35,000 nt of DNA from Symbiodinium natans (GCA_905221605.1 CAJNDS010001180.1:500725-535724), one strand, 5' to 3'. Shown: positions 1 to 9,249, numbered from the stretch's first letter. The notes: generated by a model not told the origin, from the sequence alone. Program-made: numbers and translations.

Positions 1-271
1 GGTAAAGGGCTTCGAGGCATCGAGTTGTTGGGCTACCCCTAAAAGGACTTCAGGGCTCTCGAGCTTGAAGAAGGTAGGGGGCGGCAGGCTCAGTCATGGA
101 ACTGTCAACTCCTCGATGATCTGGAAGCCTTGATGTAGTTTTTTGACCTGCCATTGGAATCGCCCGCCCGGTCCCGTTTCAATCTTAGCGTTGCAGACGT
201 GATCACGAGCTATGGAAGCAACGCTTGTCCGAAAGCCGCTCCTTCGGGGGAACGATCCTTGATGTGTTGAG
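1..271. other. No gene recognised
   Basis: Mixed-composition sequence with no recognisable coding motif, repeat array or RNA structure. It may be the intron or upstream part of the P-loop gene that begins near 272. Confidence 0.4.
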
Positions 272-601
272 CACCCCTACCTGACGAAGCTGGCGCCTTT
301 CTTTGTCGGCGTGCCGTGTCGGTTTGCAGAAAAGTGCGGCATTGCACGCGCATTCCCGCCGGCTTTCATTCTACCAACTGCCGGGCGGGTCTGCCACCAT
401 GATGTCCATGCGGTGTTCAGCCCGAGAAAGCTGGAACATCGCGCGCGGCCACGCATCTTCAACATTTTAGTTGCTGAAAGCAATTGTGGCAAGTCGCCCG
501 TCTTCCGCAAGTGTGTGGATGCTCTTTTCATCTCGCATGAACAGCGGCAGCGTGCGTTGATTGAGCGACTGGCTCCCCGCTTCACCCGCGCTGATCAAGG
601 C
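272..601 (+). CDS. P-loop protein exon, DUF3987-like (partial)
   Basis: Plus-strand reading frame open from upstream of 311 into the 600s. It contains the stretch RPRIFNILVAESNCGKSP followed by VFRKCVDALF. A hydrophobic strand, a loop ending in GKSP and a following helix resemble the Walker-A region of DUF3987-type proteins, where the motif is usually written GxSGSGKSP. Here the first glycines are replaced by AESNC, so nucleotide binding is uncertain. An AG acceptor near 270 is a plausible exon start; GTG at 311 is only the first start-like codon. The frame shifts after about 600, and the protein appears to continue at 637 across a very short intron. DUF3987 proteins are often linked to helicase or primase modules and mobile elements, but no such partner is visible here. 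The family call rests on one motif. Confidence 0.4.
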
Positions 602-636
602 GTGGGCAATGACAAAACTCCTTTTTTGTGCAACAG
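602..636 (+). other. Candidate short intron (35-47 nt)
   Basis: The two halves of the P-loop ORF are in different frames. Between them lies a good 3' splice signal: a T-rich tract (CTCCTTTTTTGTG) followed by CAACAG at 631-636. A GT donor at 602 (phase 0) or a GC donor at 590 would restore one frame. If real, the intron is unusually short for a dinoflagellate. The alternative is a frameshift in a decayed gene. Confidence 0.4.
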
Positions 637-897
637 CGCGCAGACAGCGAATTTGCCAAGCGCATGAAAGCCATGTCCCGCCGTGTGTTCTGGATGTCCG
701 AGGAGTCGTGGGGTGCCCTGGACATGCCTTGGGCAAAACAAAAGGCGAAGGAGATGTCAGATCGCAAGATCCAACTCGCCTGTGGCCTATCTGCAAAACA
801 CTCAGAACGGCTTAAGCTGCGGACCCCTGAGCATAAACGCAGAACAGCGCCTCGTTCCCGCAAGCAATTTTGGCATGCTTCACGCAGGTCAGCCTAG
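637..897 (+). CDS. Second exon of the P-loop protein (partial)
   Basis: Continues the frame-1 protein RADSEFAKRMKAMSRRVFW, then SEESWGALDMPWAKQKAKEM, and ends at a stop at 895-897. The composition is charged, helical and compositionally protein-like. The last 30 residues are Arg-rich and may be read-through into an intron. No catalytic motif is recognised. Its assignment to the 272-601 exon is an inference from adjacency and the splice-like junction. Confidence 0.4.
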   Translation, partial: RADSEFAKRMKAMSRRVFWMSEESWGALDMPWAKQKAKEMSDRKIQLACGLSAKHSERLKLRTPEHKRRTAPRSRKQFWHASRRSA

Positions 898-999
898 GGT
901 TATCCACAACCTCTTCATGTCTTACATCTCTTAACTGTTGGAATACTTTTGGACAGCAGTTCTAAACCTGAGGCCTTGTTCTGACATTAAAGACTATCC

Positions 1000-1625
1000 C
1001 ATTATTTCCTTGGAAATTTCTTGATTGCAGCTTTCGTGCAGTTATTCACATTACCAATCTTATCTGGTACACTTCTTTTAATATTGGGTGATCTTCATTC
1101 TAAACACTTGTCTTTGTCCCAAGATTTGGAGGAGATCTTATGCTATCAACATGTATTATGGTTTTTTGGACATCCAGAGGTTTCCATCTTAATATTTCCT
1201 GCGTAAGGGATCATTTTCACAATATTTTCTGGAGTTTTACAAGTAATACAATCATAATTTTTGGTAACCCAAGCACTGGAAGTTTTGTTCGGGGGCATCG
1301 TGTATACTGTAGGTTTAGAAAGTGATACAAGAGCCTATTTTGCAGGAGTTACAATCTTCATATCCTTACCAACTGGTACGAACATCTTTGATTGTTTTTT
1401 TTTACGTATCTTGGAAATCCACCATTGTTACGCCTTAGAAGTAGGTCTGTCTTCTTCTCACACTCCTTTTTGGTAACGTTGACTATAAATAGTTCTACAG
1501 GAATAGTTTTCGGAACTTCTGCAGTAGATCTAGGATAACATGATACATCTATTTTATGGTGGCACATTTTTGTTCTTTCTTGGGGAGTTATAGTTCCTAT
1601 CGTATCTGGGAAAATTTAGTGGAGA
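1000..1625 (+). pseudogene. cox1: cox1 fragment, nuclear mitochondrial insertion
   Basis: Translation gives conserved cytochrome c oxidase subunit I blocks in order: LPILSGTLLLILGDLH, then YQHVLWFFGHPEVSILIFPA, then YTVGLESDTRAYFAGVTIF and SLPTGTNIFD, and in another frame SSTGIVFGTSAVDLG-stop-HDT and FVLSWGVIVPIV. These are the copper-B/heme a3 region (the His of FGHPEV) and transmembrane segments VII-X. Stops interrupt the frame after FPA and before HDT, and at least one frameshift lies near 1395-1480. The segment is visibly AT-richer than its flanks. About a third of the gene is present, without start or end. This is best read as a decayed mitochondrial insertion, because the breaks rule out a working gene without extensive RNA editing. 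Confidence 0.85.
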
Positions 1626-1800
1626 AACGACTGTTGGTGCTAAGCAGTCCGGGCACTTTGCGTCGAAGTAGCGTGCCAGGCCATTTTCCTGGACGGCGTG
1701 TGTGCATCTGATTTCTGAACATGTGAATCTCCTATCCCCGTCATGCAAGCATCTACTCTTGCAAATGGGGGAAGCTGCGAGCCTTTCCGATCCCTGCCAA
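1626..1800. other. No gene recognised
   Basis: Return to nuclear-like base composition after the cox1 copy. No motif, repeat or RNA gene is seen. Confidence 0.35.
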
Positions 1801-1805
1801 ACCCC

Positions 1806-1892
1806 ATCAAGCGAGCATTATTTGCAACCCCTGCTTTTGTGTGACTTTCCTATCAAGCGAGAGCATTGTGTTTGCAACCCCTGCTTTTGTGT
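1806..1892 (+). repeat. Two-copy tandem repeat, about 46 bp
   Basis: Two adjacent units share atcaagcgag and TTTGCAACCCCTGCTTTTGTGT (split here: tttgcaacccc then tgcttttgtgt). The first unit is at about 1806-1843 and the second at about 1852-1892. No coding meaning is seen. Confidence 0.75.
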
Positions 1893-2015
1893 CAATTTTG
1901 CAGCTGTGCAAGCTAGCTCAAAAACATAGGACTCCTTTCCAGACGCCAGCATCCCATCATGCAGGCACTGTTTTCGCATATGGACCAAGCCCAGGAAAAC
2001 AAGATCCCGGCAGAC

Positions 2016-2160
2016 TGAGCCAAGCCGAGCCAAGCCAAGCCGCACCTCGAGAAAAAAGGAACCCATTGCGAGCCAAGCCGAGCCAAGCCAAACTCGGCAA
2101 AAGAAAACACTGCCGGGCAAGAGGGCCGAACCAAGCCAAGCCGCACCCGGGAAAAAACCC
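2016..2160 (+). repeat. GCCAAGCCGAGCC-type tandem repeat
   Basis: Three imperfect units of AGCCAAGCCGAGCCAAGCC, each followed by a GCACC(T)CGAGAAAA-like spacer. The internal 5-bp period (AGCCA/AGCCG) is seen directly. Confidence 0.75.
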
Positions 2161-2595
2161 TCCGCCTTTAGGGTTCAGGGCTGAGGGGGGTTCGGGTTTA
2201 GGCTTTAGAGGTCTGGCCCTTTTTCAACTTGTGCTATACGCTGAGGTTGGCAACCACGTTCAGATCTACAAGTTTGTCACGGGCTGGCCAAATCAGGTCT
2301 TGCAAACCATGTGACTTGCGTCTGAAGCCCTTTGATTCTAGAAGGATGCTTGGCAGCTATAGGCAAACTGCTCCAGGCGAACCGGCTTGCGGAATGCCAG
2401 TCGGCAACATCCTATCAATTTCGATCATGTTCCGGGTAGGCCGGGTAGGCCCTTGAGATATTTTTCAGTATTTCCCCTTAGTGGGCTCAAACGGTTCATA
2501 TTTAGGAACATTTTTTTTAAGGGCCAACCTCGCGTTCTTTTTTTGTCGCTGTTGCGGCGTTCTGAGCTCGAAGAGCTTTAGTCTGCAGGCCGAAG
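2161..2595. other. No gene recognised
   Basis: Unique-looking sequence with short ORFs only. Isolated TTTAGGG-like words occur (for example at 2166 and 2200). No motif is recognised. Confidence 0.35.
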
Positions 2596-2597
2596 GG

Positions 2598-2711
2598 GCT
2601 TAGGGCTTAGGGCTTAAGGTTTAGGGTTTAAGGTTTCGGGTTTAGGGTTTAGGGTTTGGGGTTTCGGGTTTAGGGTTTCGGGTTTCGGGTTTAGGGTTTA
2701 GGGTTTAGGGT
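2598..2711 (+). repeat. TTTAGGG array, degenerate
   Basis: About 16 units of TTTAGGG with variants TTCGGG, TTAAGG and CTTAGGG. The sequence matches the plant/alveolate telomere repeat but is internal. Confidence 0.9.
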
Positions 2712-2767
2712 ATCTCAAGGACTCGGCGCCTGAGGCCTGCGAAGTTTCACCAGGGGAAGAGTGAAGG

Positions 2768-3003
2768 TTAAATCCCCCTAAGCCCCCTAAGGCCCCCTAA
2801 GCCCCCTTGAACGCCCCTAAGCCCCTCAACCCCCTAAACCCTGAACCCTAAATCTTAAACCCTAAGCCCTAAACCCTAAACCCGAAGCCCTAAACCCTAA
2901 ACCCCAAACCCTAGACCCTCGACCCTAAACCCTAAACCCTAAACCCCAAACCCTAAACCCCAAACCCTAAACCCTAAACCCTAAACCCTAAACCCTAAAA
3001 CCT
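2768..3003 (-). repeat. CCCTAAA array with CCCCTAAG leader
   Basis: Starts with CCCCCTAAG/CCCCTAAG units, then changes to CCCTAAA with CCCCAAA and CCCTAGA variants. It lies opposite in orientation to the array at 2598-2711, so the pair could form a long hairpin. Confidence 0.9.
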
Positions 3004-3099
3004 ACCCTGCACCGAGTGCTTAATAGAAGAGACCAAGTCCTGTACAACTGCAGCCTGGTCGAAATCAAGAGGTGGAGCTTTAGCAAAAGATGTGCCCAG

Positions 3100-3240
3100 A
3101 CTTCAAGAAAAGTGGGTATTTCCCCAAAAATGGGGTACCCCTTTATACCCAAATAGAATACAATCCTCTCAAGTGGACCCCAAAAAGGGTACCTCTTTTC
3201 GGAAACCCCCAAATCGGGGTTGATTCGGAAGACATGTTTC
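3100..3240 (+). repeat. Dispersed repeat element, copy A
   Basis: Contains ggggtacccc...ttatacccaaatag...gaccccaaaaagggtacc and a right end ttttcggaaaccccc. The reverse complement of 34645-34725 shares tttatacccaaatag, then gaat, then a C/A-rich block and aagggtacc in the same order. A fragment with ttttcggaaaccccc also lies at 27016-27030. KpnI-like GGTACC words bracket the core. It looks like a small non-autonomous element or a degenerate satellite; no target-site duplication could be fixed by eye. Confidence 0.65.
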
Positions 3241-3267
3241 AAGGTTCTACGGGCCCCAATCCATGTA

Positions 3268-3333
3268 TAACCCTGAACCCTAAACCCTAAACCCTAAACC
3301 CCAAACCCCAAACCCTAAACCCTAAACCCTAAG
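3268..3333 (-). repeat. CCCTAAA array
   Basis: About 9 units, some CCCCAAA. It ends directly at the AAG that would be the 3' splice site of the next candidate exon. Confidence 0.9.
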
Positions 3334-3419
3334 ATGGTCTCTGTGTCGGCTTTCGGTGCTTTCGGGAGGTGTGCGGAGTCGGTGGTGCACATCTTGCACG
3401 TCAACTGCCCACAGCCCCT
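3334..3419 (+). CDS. Candidate exon, unknown protein
   Basis: Starts directly after a CCCTAAA array (…CCCTAAG|ATG) and ends before GTAAGAGG, a textbook donor. Translation MVSVSAFGAFGRCAESVVHI continuing LHVNCPQP is open and protein-like. ATG at 3334 could be a start or simply an internal Met after an AG acceptor. No family is recognised. It ends in phase 2, so it does not join directly to the exon at 3536. Confidence 0.4.
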
Positions 3420-3535
3420 GTAAGAGGTAGGGTATTGTTTTGGGGTCCTTAGCATAAGGTTACCGCATTATAATATGGGGGACCCACAACGGGACCCTAA
3501 TCTAGAGAACCGGCCTCCGGCTATTTTTTGGACAG

Positions 3536-3584
3536 GCGGATGTGGAGGCTGAGGAGAATGACGATGCTGCCAAGGACCGCCAGG
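3536..3584 (+). CDS. Candidate acidic exon
   Basis: Acceptor TTTTTTGGACAG precedes ADVEAEENDDAAKDRQ, and a GTTGGT donor follows. The exon is short, charged and probably disordered. Function is not recognisable. Confidence 0.4.
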
Positions 3585-4415
3585 GTTGGTGCTCAGGAGC
3601 TTTGGTGGCTTCAGCTTGCTACGTAACTCGTTCTATACCTTGCATAGTCCGTATCAGTAGCCTTAACGAAGCCGTTTATCATCCCTAAATTCCGTAGAGG
3701 TCCTGTAGTCCGGCCAAAACTCGTGAGCTTAATGCATCTTAAGGGTTGTCGGGCTTACGAGTTCGGGTTGATGGCCCGGGGGGGGGTCGGTTCACCCAGA
3801 TTTCTCTGCGCGCCCCGCATCCGGTATTTCGACTGGGGTTTAGGGCTTCGGCTTTAGGGTGTCAAGTTTAGGGTTGAGCGCGGTGTATCGGGTTTAGGAT
3901 GGAGTGTGTAGGTCTCAGGGCTTAGGACAGCTTCAGGTGCCTCGTTGCGCCCCAACACCTCAGTGCCCGGAAGTCGCAAAAATTACCTTTCAGCCTTTTT
4001 TGTTTCGTTCTGTGTTCCTCACGTTGATCCTACACTCCCCAGCAGCCCCACGCTTCGCGATCCCCAGCAGCTGGGATAGAAGCCTGCCATTTTTGTTTTT
4101 TGCTTTTTGCCTGGAGAGGAGCAAGATCCGAAGGTCCCAAAGAAGGCGGCGTTTCTGGTGGACCGGTTTCCTCGGGTCTGGGAGCGGAGTTCATTTAGAA
4201 GTTCCAGTTGCTGGGCAGGAGGATGCGGACTGCACTTTCTGGGCTCATTCGGGCTCTAAGTCAGGCTTGGGCGATGTCTCGTGCAATCTCTGTGCCCTAA
4301 GGGGCCGTTTCACACGCAAGATGCTGTTTTTGGCGTTCTTGAGGTTGTAGCTGGAAACTGGCCCTAGGTTTTTCGGATCATGGATACGCTCATATCTTCC
4401 CTGAATGGGCTTAAG
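3585..4415. other. No clear gene; one unassigned ORF
   Basis: Contains a 148-codon plus-strand ORF (3904-4350) whose product is not recognised and whose composition is mixed. It could be chance in GC-rich DNA. Scattered single TTTAGGG words occur at 3838-3900. Confidence 0.3.
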
Positions 4416-4418
4416 ATT

Positions 4419-4541
4419 GGGTTTAGGGTTTAGGGCTTAGAGTTTCGGGTTCAGGGTTCAGGGTTCAGGGTTCAGGGTTTAGGGTTTAGGGTTTAGGGTT
4501 TAGGGTTTAGGGTTTAGGGTTTAGGGTTTAGGGTTTAGGGG
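4419..4541 (+). repeat. TTTAGGG array
   Basis: About 16 units. Early ones are TTCAGGG; the last ten are perfect. Confidence 0.95.
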
Positions 4542-4575
4542 ATCATACTGTTCAGAGCTCTTAGAGCTTCCACAG

Positions 4576-4616
4576 GCTCCCGCCACGGATGAGGAGCGGC
4601 TCGAGCGACTTCTGCA
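4576..4616 (+). CDS. Candidate exon, charged helix
   Basis: Acceptor CTTCCACAG is followed by APATDEERLERLLQ. It ends near CTGCA|GAGG, a possible GA donor. Function unknown. It could belong to the same gene as 3536-3584 and 4927-5005. Confidence 0.35.
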
Positions 4617-4659
4617 GAGGCCCCCGTTTAGGGGTTGGGGGGGGGTTATGGATTCTAGG

Positions 4660-4800
4660 GATTTGAGGGATTTTGGGTTTAGGGTTTAGAAGCTTAGGGT
4701 TTTGGGGTTAGGGGTTTTTTAGGGTTTTAGGGTTTAGAGTTTAGGGTTTAGAGCTTGAGGGTTTTGGGGTTAGGGATTTTTTCAGGTTTCAGGGCTCAGG
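4660..4800 (+). repeat. Degenerate TTTAGGG/TTTTGGGG array
   Basis: Mixture of TTTAGGG, TTTTGGGGTTAGGG and GGGATTTT units. Confidence 0.75.
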
Positions 4801-4867
4801 GCGGACATGGCTGCTTATCCTTTTTTTTGGTCTCCTCTCTCCGCTTCTTCTGTGCCCGTGCCTCGCC

Positions 4868-4922
4868 CGAAACCCTAAACCCCAAACCCCAAACCCCAAA
4901 CCCTAAACCCTACACCCTACAC
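4868..4922 (-). repeat. CCCTAAA array
   Basis: About 8 units (CCCTAAA, CCCCAAA, CCCTACA), ending 4 nt before the AG of the next exon. Confidence 0.9.
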
Positions 4923-4926
4923 TCAG

Positions 4927-5005
4927 GGCGCGTTCCGAGGGCCTGACGCTGGCCCCGGACACTGCGGCCTCGGCGCTGCGCGCCGAGGAGGCTTCACGTG
5001 GGCAA
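4927..5005 (+). CDS. Candidate exon flanked by opposed telomere-like arrays
   Basis: ACTCAG|G acceptor, then ARSEGLTLAPDTAASALRAE and EASRGQ, then donor CAA|GTGAGAG. Length is 79 nt (enters in phase 2, leaves in phase 0). A CCCTAAA array ends just upstream and a TTTTAGGGGG array starts 19 nt downstream of the donor. Codon choice is GC-rich and the reading is open. No domain is recognised. Confidence 0.5.
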
Positions 5006-5023
5006 GTGAGAGAAGCGTTCGGG

Positions 5024-5238
5024 CTTTAGGGGGTTTTAGGGGGTCTTAGGGGGTTTTAGGGGGTTTTAGGGGTTTTAGGGGGTTTAGGGGTTTTAGGGGG
5101 TTTTAGGGGGTTTTAGGGGGTTTGGGGGGTTTTAGGGGTTTTGGGGGGTTAGGGTTTAGGGCTTGGGGTTTAGGGTTCTGGGGTTTCGGGTTGCGGGTTC
5201 TGGGCTTTTAGGGTTGAGGGTTTAGGGTTCTGATCGCT
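5024..5238 (+). repeat. TTTTAGGGGG variant array
   Basis: About 12 units of GGTTTTAGGGG, shifting to TTTAGGG/TTCTGGGG at the right end. Confidence 0.9.
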
Positions 5239-5346
5239 TAAATGACTCACAGGAACAAAATGGTTGACTATCAATGCTGTAAGAATACACATAGTAGAGC
5301 CATGGTGATCAGCAGAAACGACTGAGAGCAACACGAGCGACTAATA

Positions 5347-5423
5347 TTTTCTCGTATTCGTATTATTCGTATTCGTATTCGTTTTCTTATTCGTTTTTCG
5401 TTTTTCGTTTTTCGTTTTCGTTT

Positions 5424-5457
<34 letters not shown>

Positions 5458-5481
5458 ATTCGTATTCGTATTCGTATTCGT
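5347..5481 (+). repeat. TATTCG / TTTTTCG / CGT microsatellite
   Basis: Nested simple repeat: (CGTATT)n, then (CGTTTTT)n, then about 10 CGT, then (CGTATT)n again. The symmetric order suggests slippage from one hexamer. Confidence 0.95.
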
Positions 5482-5932
5482 AGTGCAGCATACCTAACCC
5501 TGGACAAAATGCACCCCCTTAAAACCCCACACGCGCGCAAAACGATCAACCCTTAAACCCCTCATCTTTATCCATTGTCAAAATCGTTCAACAAATGTAA
5601 AGCAAAGCCAGGGGCACGTGGGCAAAGCGCTGATACGCTTGCGGAGGACTGCGAAGATTCAGCAAGCCCTAAGCCCTAAGCCCTAACCCTAAACTCTAAG
5701 CCCTAAATGCATGCTGGTGATGTTAAAGCCAGTTGGGATGTTTCGGGCTCATTGGAACTTCCGGAGCTGGTTGTTTCCCTGTGCTTCTCTCTTCCAAAAT
5801 GCCAACGATGGCGGGTTCTTCTGGGCGTAGGCTCCCGTAAATTCAGGCCCACTGCATAGTTGCAACGGGCTGGAAACCTTCAATCAAACCCGTGCGCAGC
5901 CACCAATCCATCGAGACGCAAAGTGTTCAAGC
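5482..5932. other. No gene recognised
   Basis: Includes a short CCCTAAG block (5664-5706, CCCTAAG/CCCTAAC/CTCTAAG units). The remainder shows no motif. Confidence 0.4.
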
Positions 5933-6292
5933 TTACATCAGAACCACGGGGCTAGGATAGGATACGTGGAGTGCGGACCAAATCCCGCATAAGTCCTTGC
6001 AAATTCTTCCGGCCGTTCCGCGTCTTGCCCTCATCGTGCTGCGCTTGTGCAGAAAATCCCGAGCCGAAAGCCTTCCCACACTCCCAACCACTGTCACCGC
6101 AGGCAATGCAAAGAGGGTCCGCCAGAAGATGCGGAGACCCAGCGCGTTGGCGGTTATGTGCAAAAAGACCGCTCCCGTGCTGTCTCCGGCCACAACGTCA
6201 CTGTGGGAGTTGGGCGTGTCTAAGAACGGCTTTTTGAGATATTCCCTGATCCAGCCCGCAAACATTCCGATGGTGCAGTGTTTCAGGACCAT
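5933..6292 (-). CDS. Unassigned ORF, 119 codons
   Basis: The minus-strand frame gives MVLKHCTIGMFAGWIREYLK, then a middle with GAVFLHITANALGLRIFW and a hydrophobic LFALPAVTVVGSVG segment. It is more protein-like than the overlapping 99-codon plus-strand ORF. No family is recognised and no start context is informative. It could be part of a decayed element or chance. Confidence 0.25.
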   Translation of the reverse strand: MVLKHCTIGMFAGWIREYLKKPFLDTPNSHSDVVAGDSTGAVFLHITANALGLRIFWRTLFALPAVTVVGSVGRLSARDFLHKRSTMRARRGTAGRICKDLCGIWSALHVSYPSPVVLM

Positions 6293-6451
6293 CTGAACGT
6301 TGCTGCAAGCTCACGCGTGCAATGGTGTAAGTGTAGGATTGAGATTGGGAGTCGTGCATTCGTTTCGCATCTGCCACGATGTTTTGCACCATGTGTTTTT
6401 TGCGAGAGGGAGTTATGGAAGCCGGCCATCAGTGTCAGACAGATGAAGAGC

Positions 6452-6589
6452 CCCCTAAACCCTAAAGCCTAAACCCTAAACCCTAAACCTTAAACCCTGA
6501 ACCCTAAACCCTAAACCCTAAACTCTAAACCCTAAACCCTAGACCCTAAACCCTGAACCTGAAACCCTAGACCCTAAACCCTAAACCGC
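6452..6589 (-). repeat. CCCTAAA array
   Basis: About 19 units with CCTTAAA, CCCTAGA and CCCTGAA variants. Confidence 0.95.
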
Positions 6590-6744
6590 GGGCATCGCCG
6601 AATCGGGGGAGTGCTGTGTGGGCTCAACCTCGATTCCACAGAAGCTTGCCGAAACTAGGCAGAGCATAGCTCTGTAGGGCTGTCCTTGTAGCGTAACTTC
6701 TGTCTGAGGGCATCAGCCAGCCAGTCTCTAATTTGTTGGATGTT

Positions 6745-7312
6745 TTAGTATTGCATTATTAGTATTATTCTTATGATCATTTTTATCATTATTATCATTG
6801 TTATCATTATTATCATTATTAGCATCATTATTATCATTATTATCATTACTATCATTATTATGATTAATTTTCATTATTATCATTATTATCATTATTATCA
6901 TCATTATCATGATTATCATTATTATCATTATTATCATTACTATCATTATTATGATTAATTTTCATTATTATCATTATTATCATTATTATCATTATTATCA
7001 TTATTATCATTATTATCATTATTATCATTATTATCATATTTCATTATTATTATATCATTATTATCATTATTATCATTATTATCATTTATTATCATTATTA
7101 TCATTATTATCATTATTATCATTATTATCATTATTATCATTATTATCATTATTATCATTATTATCATTATTATCATTATTATCATTATTATCATTATTAT
7201 CATTATTATCATTATTATCATTATTATCATTATTATCATTATTATCGTTATTATCCTTATGAGCATTATTATCATGATTGTCATTATTATCATTGTTATC
7301 ATTAGCATTTTT
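6745..7312 (+). repeat. ATTATTATC nonamer microsatellite
   Basis: About 550 bp of CATTATTAT. The left part is degenerate and contains a 57-bp higher-order repeat (the block with ACTATCATTATTATGATTAATTTTC is seen at about 6847 and 6940). The right part, 7081-7245, is nearly perfect. Confidence 0.98.
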
Positions 7313-7332
7313 TTTTGTTGTGTGTGTGTGTG

Positions 7333-7689
<357 letters not shown>

Positions 7690-7745
7690 GTGAGAGGGTG
7701 CGAACCTCTGTGTCTGTGTGCATGTATGTGTGTGTGTGCTTTTGT

Positions 7746-7779
<34 letters not shown>

Positions 7780-7832
7780 TTTGTGTGTGTGTGTGTGTTG
7801 TGTGTGTGTGTGTTTGTTTTTGTGTGTGTTAG
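7690..7832 (+). repeat. TG-rich dinucleotide repeat
   Basis: Impure (TG)n with TTTG interruptions. It closes the compound microsatellite that starts at 6745. Confidence 0.95.
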
Positions 7833-7924
7833 GGTTTGCGTGTTGTTGATGCTCTTACTTGGCATACCCACCATGCAAGCGCTGCCCTTTTTGTGCAGAG
7901 TGGGCTCGAAGGCATGCCGTGCAC

Positions 7925-8032
7925 AAGCAACAGAGGCCACTCACAATACCGCAATTGCATATCTTGCGGAGGCGAAAGATGCGAAGATGCCGAGTGTCGG
8001 AGGGAGATGCAGAAGTACCTACCTGCCAAGAA
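7925..8032 (+). CDS. Possible exon, low certainty
   Basis: Two frames look coding: one Cys-rich (HSQYRNCISCGGERCEDAEC) and one Ala-rich (NTAIAYLAEAKDAKMPSVG). AG acceptors (CAACAG at about 7933) and GA/GC donors occur. I cannot choose between the frames. Confidence 0.2.
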
Positions 8033-8208
8033 AGCTTATTTGACTAGTAAGTCGAACATTGTAACCACCTGACTGAACAAGTTAGAAGCTAGGAGACTAG
8101 GAGCAGAGTGCAGCTGAGCAATGGGGTACCGACATCTCAAGGCCGCCACTCCCCCCTCAAAGCCCCTCAAAAGCCCGCTCTCTTCGCCGCTTTAAAGGGT
8201 CATGTCAG

Positions 8209-8306
8209 TCTGAGCACCTACAGCTCCTCGAAGTGCGAGGGACCGCTGTACTTCCTACACCCTGGGAGGTCTCCACCCGTGAGGGCATTCTGAAAACTCT
8301 GAAGAT
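8209..8306 (+). CDS. Candidate exon, unknown protein
   Basis: Acceptor CATGTCAG, then SEHLQLLEVRGTAVLPTPWE and VSTREGILKTLK, then AT|GTAGGAG as donor; otherwise it reads to TAG at 8308. The amphipathic, Leu-rich reading is convincingly protein-like but matches no family I know. It lies 370 bp upstream of the J-domain exon and may be in the same gene. Confidence 0.4.
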
Positions 8307-8675
8307 GTAGGAGACTGCGATGAATCCACGGTTGAGGGTTGACGGAAAACCTATCCCCGCCACTGCTTCAGAGCCCCTCAGCTCGTCTGAGGTGATCCTG
8401 CTTTTCCTGTCAGCGCTGCGGTGCGTTCTGGCAGGGGCCTTTCTCCTCGAACATCAACAAGCGGTTTCGGGATTTAGGGTTTGGAGGGTATCCCTCCTGC
8501 CTTTTGAGCAGTCCAGTTGCCTTGCCTGCCTCGTGATGCCCTAAGTTCCCAAGCGGTGTGCACAGTGCACAGAACGGACGCCTCCTTTTCTTGGGTCCCT
8601 GTTCCTGACCGTTTGAAACGGTACCAAAACCGCAGCTGCAATTTCCCAATTTCCACGTTTCCGTACTGTTGGCAG

Positions 8676-8738
8676 GCCAAGACGTACTATGAGATCTTGG
8701 AAGTTCCGAAGGATGCAGACCTTCGGACCCTCAAGAAG
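8676..8738 (+). CDS. J-domain exon 1 (DnaJ-like co-chaperone)
   Basis: After the acceptor TACTGTTGGCAG the reading is AKTYYEILEVPKDADLRTLK plus K, the classical helix I and start of helix II of a J domain (consensus YYeiLgVpkdAs...iKKAYR). The exon stops at AAGAAG, followed by GCCTGG, so the donor is GC. The next exon at 9185 begins GCCTACCGG and completes KKAYRE. J domains bind Hsp70 and stimulate its ATPase. The exon is exactly 21 codons, phase 0 on both sides. Confidence 0.85.
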
Positions 8739-9184
8739 GCCTGGGGCTGAACCCGCCTCCGCGCGGCAGACCCGGTGCACTCACGGCTGCCTGACACGCG
8801 TGGTAAGAAGTATGTACACCCTAAAGCTCATAAATCCCTCCAAACACGGGGGTTTGTTGGAGGCCTCTGCCAACAGCTTCACTCCTTTAGTCCTCCGCTC
8901 CCCGCGTGCCGTGATTCAGATGCCTTACACAAAGAGACCTCCCCTGTAGTGTTGTGGGTTGAGGGTAGCAAGTGGGCAGCAGCTGGCAGCAGTGAACTTG
9001 CTAGCGAACTGTCCTGAACGACAAGCCTCCCGTGGACCCCCGGACCCTTGCTCAGGCCTGCGACCCTCAAGCCCTCAAGCCCTCTCGACCTTTAAACCCT
9101 AAACCCTAAACCCTAAACCCTAAACCCTAAACCCTAAACCCTAAACCCTAAACTCTAATGGCCGTGAAGCCCTGAAGCCTTCAG
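8739..9184 (+). other. Intron with GC-AG borders inside the J domain
   Basis: Borders are AAG|GCCTGG and CTTCAG|GCCTAC; the GCC at both ends is a 3-bp direct repeat. The intron holds a CCCTAAA array at 9093-9158, close to its 3' end. Confidence 0.75.
9093..9158 (-). repeat. CCCTAAA array
   Basis: Nine near-perfect units inside the J-domain intron, 26 bp upstream of the next exon. Confidence 0.95.
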
Positions 9185-9249
9185 GCCTACCGGGAGAAGG
9201 CCCTGATATGGCATCCGGACAAGAACCCGGACAATCGGAAGGTCGCCCT
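9185..9249 (+). CDS. J-domain exon 2 with HPD motif
   Basis: Reads AYREKALIWHPDKNPDNRK. HPD is the invariant loop motif needed to trigger Hsp70 ATP hydrolysis, and the preceding AYREKALIW is helix II. The exon may end at AAG|GTCGCC (9241) or at GCCCT|GTACCC (9249). The second choice is in phase with the candidate exon at 10045. Joined to exon 1 it gives an uninterrupted helix I - helix II - HPD segment. Confidence 0.9.

Noticed and set aside
1000-1625. A functional cox1 gene relying on RNA editing
   Set aside because: At least one frameshift and several stops in a fragment lacking both ends; dinoflagellate mitochondrial editing is mainly substitutional, so the frameshift would remain.
2598-2711. 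A true chromosome end or an assembled telomere
   Set aside because: TTTAGGG blocks recur about 50 times in both orientations with unique sequence between them, so they are internal.
5024-5238. A CRISPR array or other regularly spaced repeat
   Set aside because: Units are directly tandem with no unique spacers, and the window is eukaryotic.
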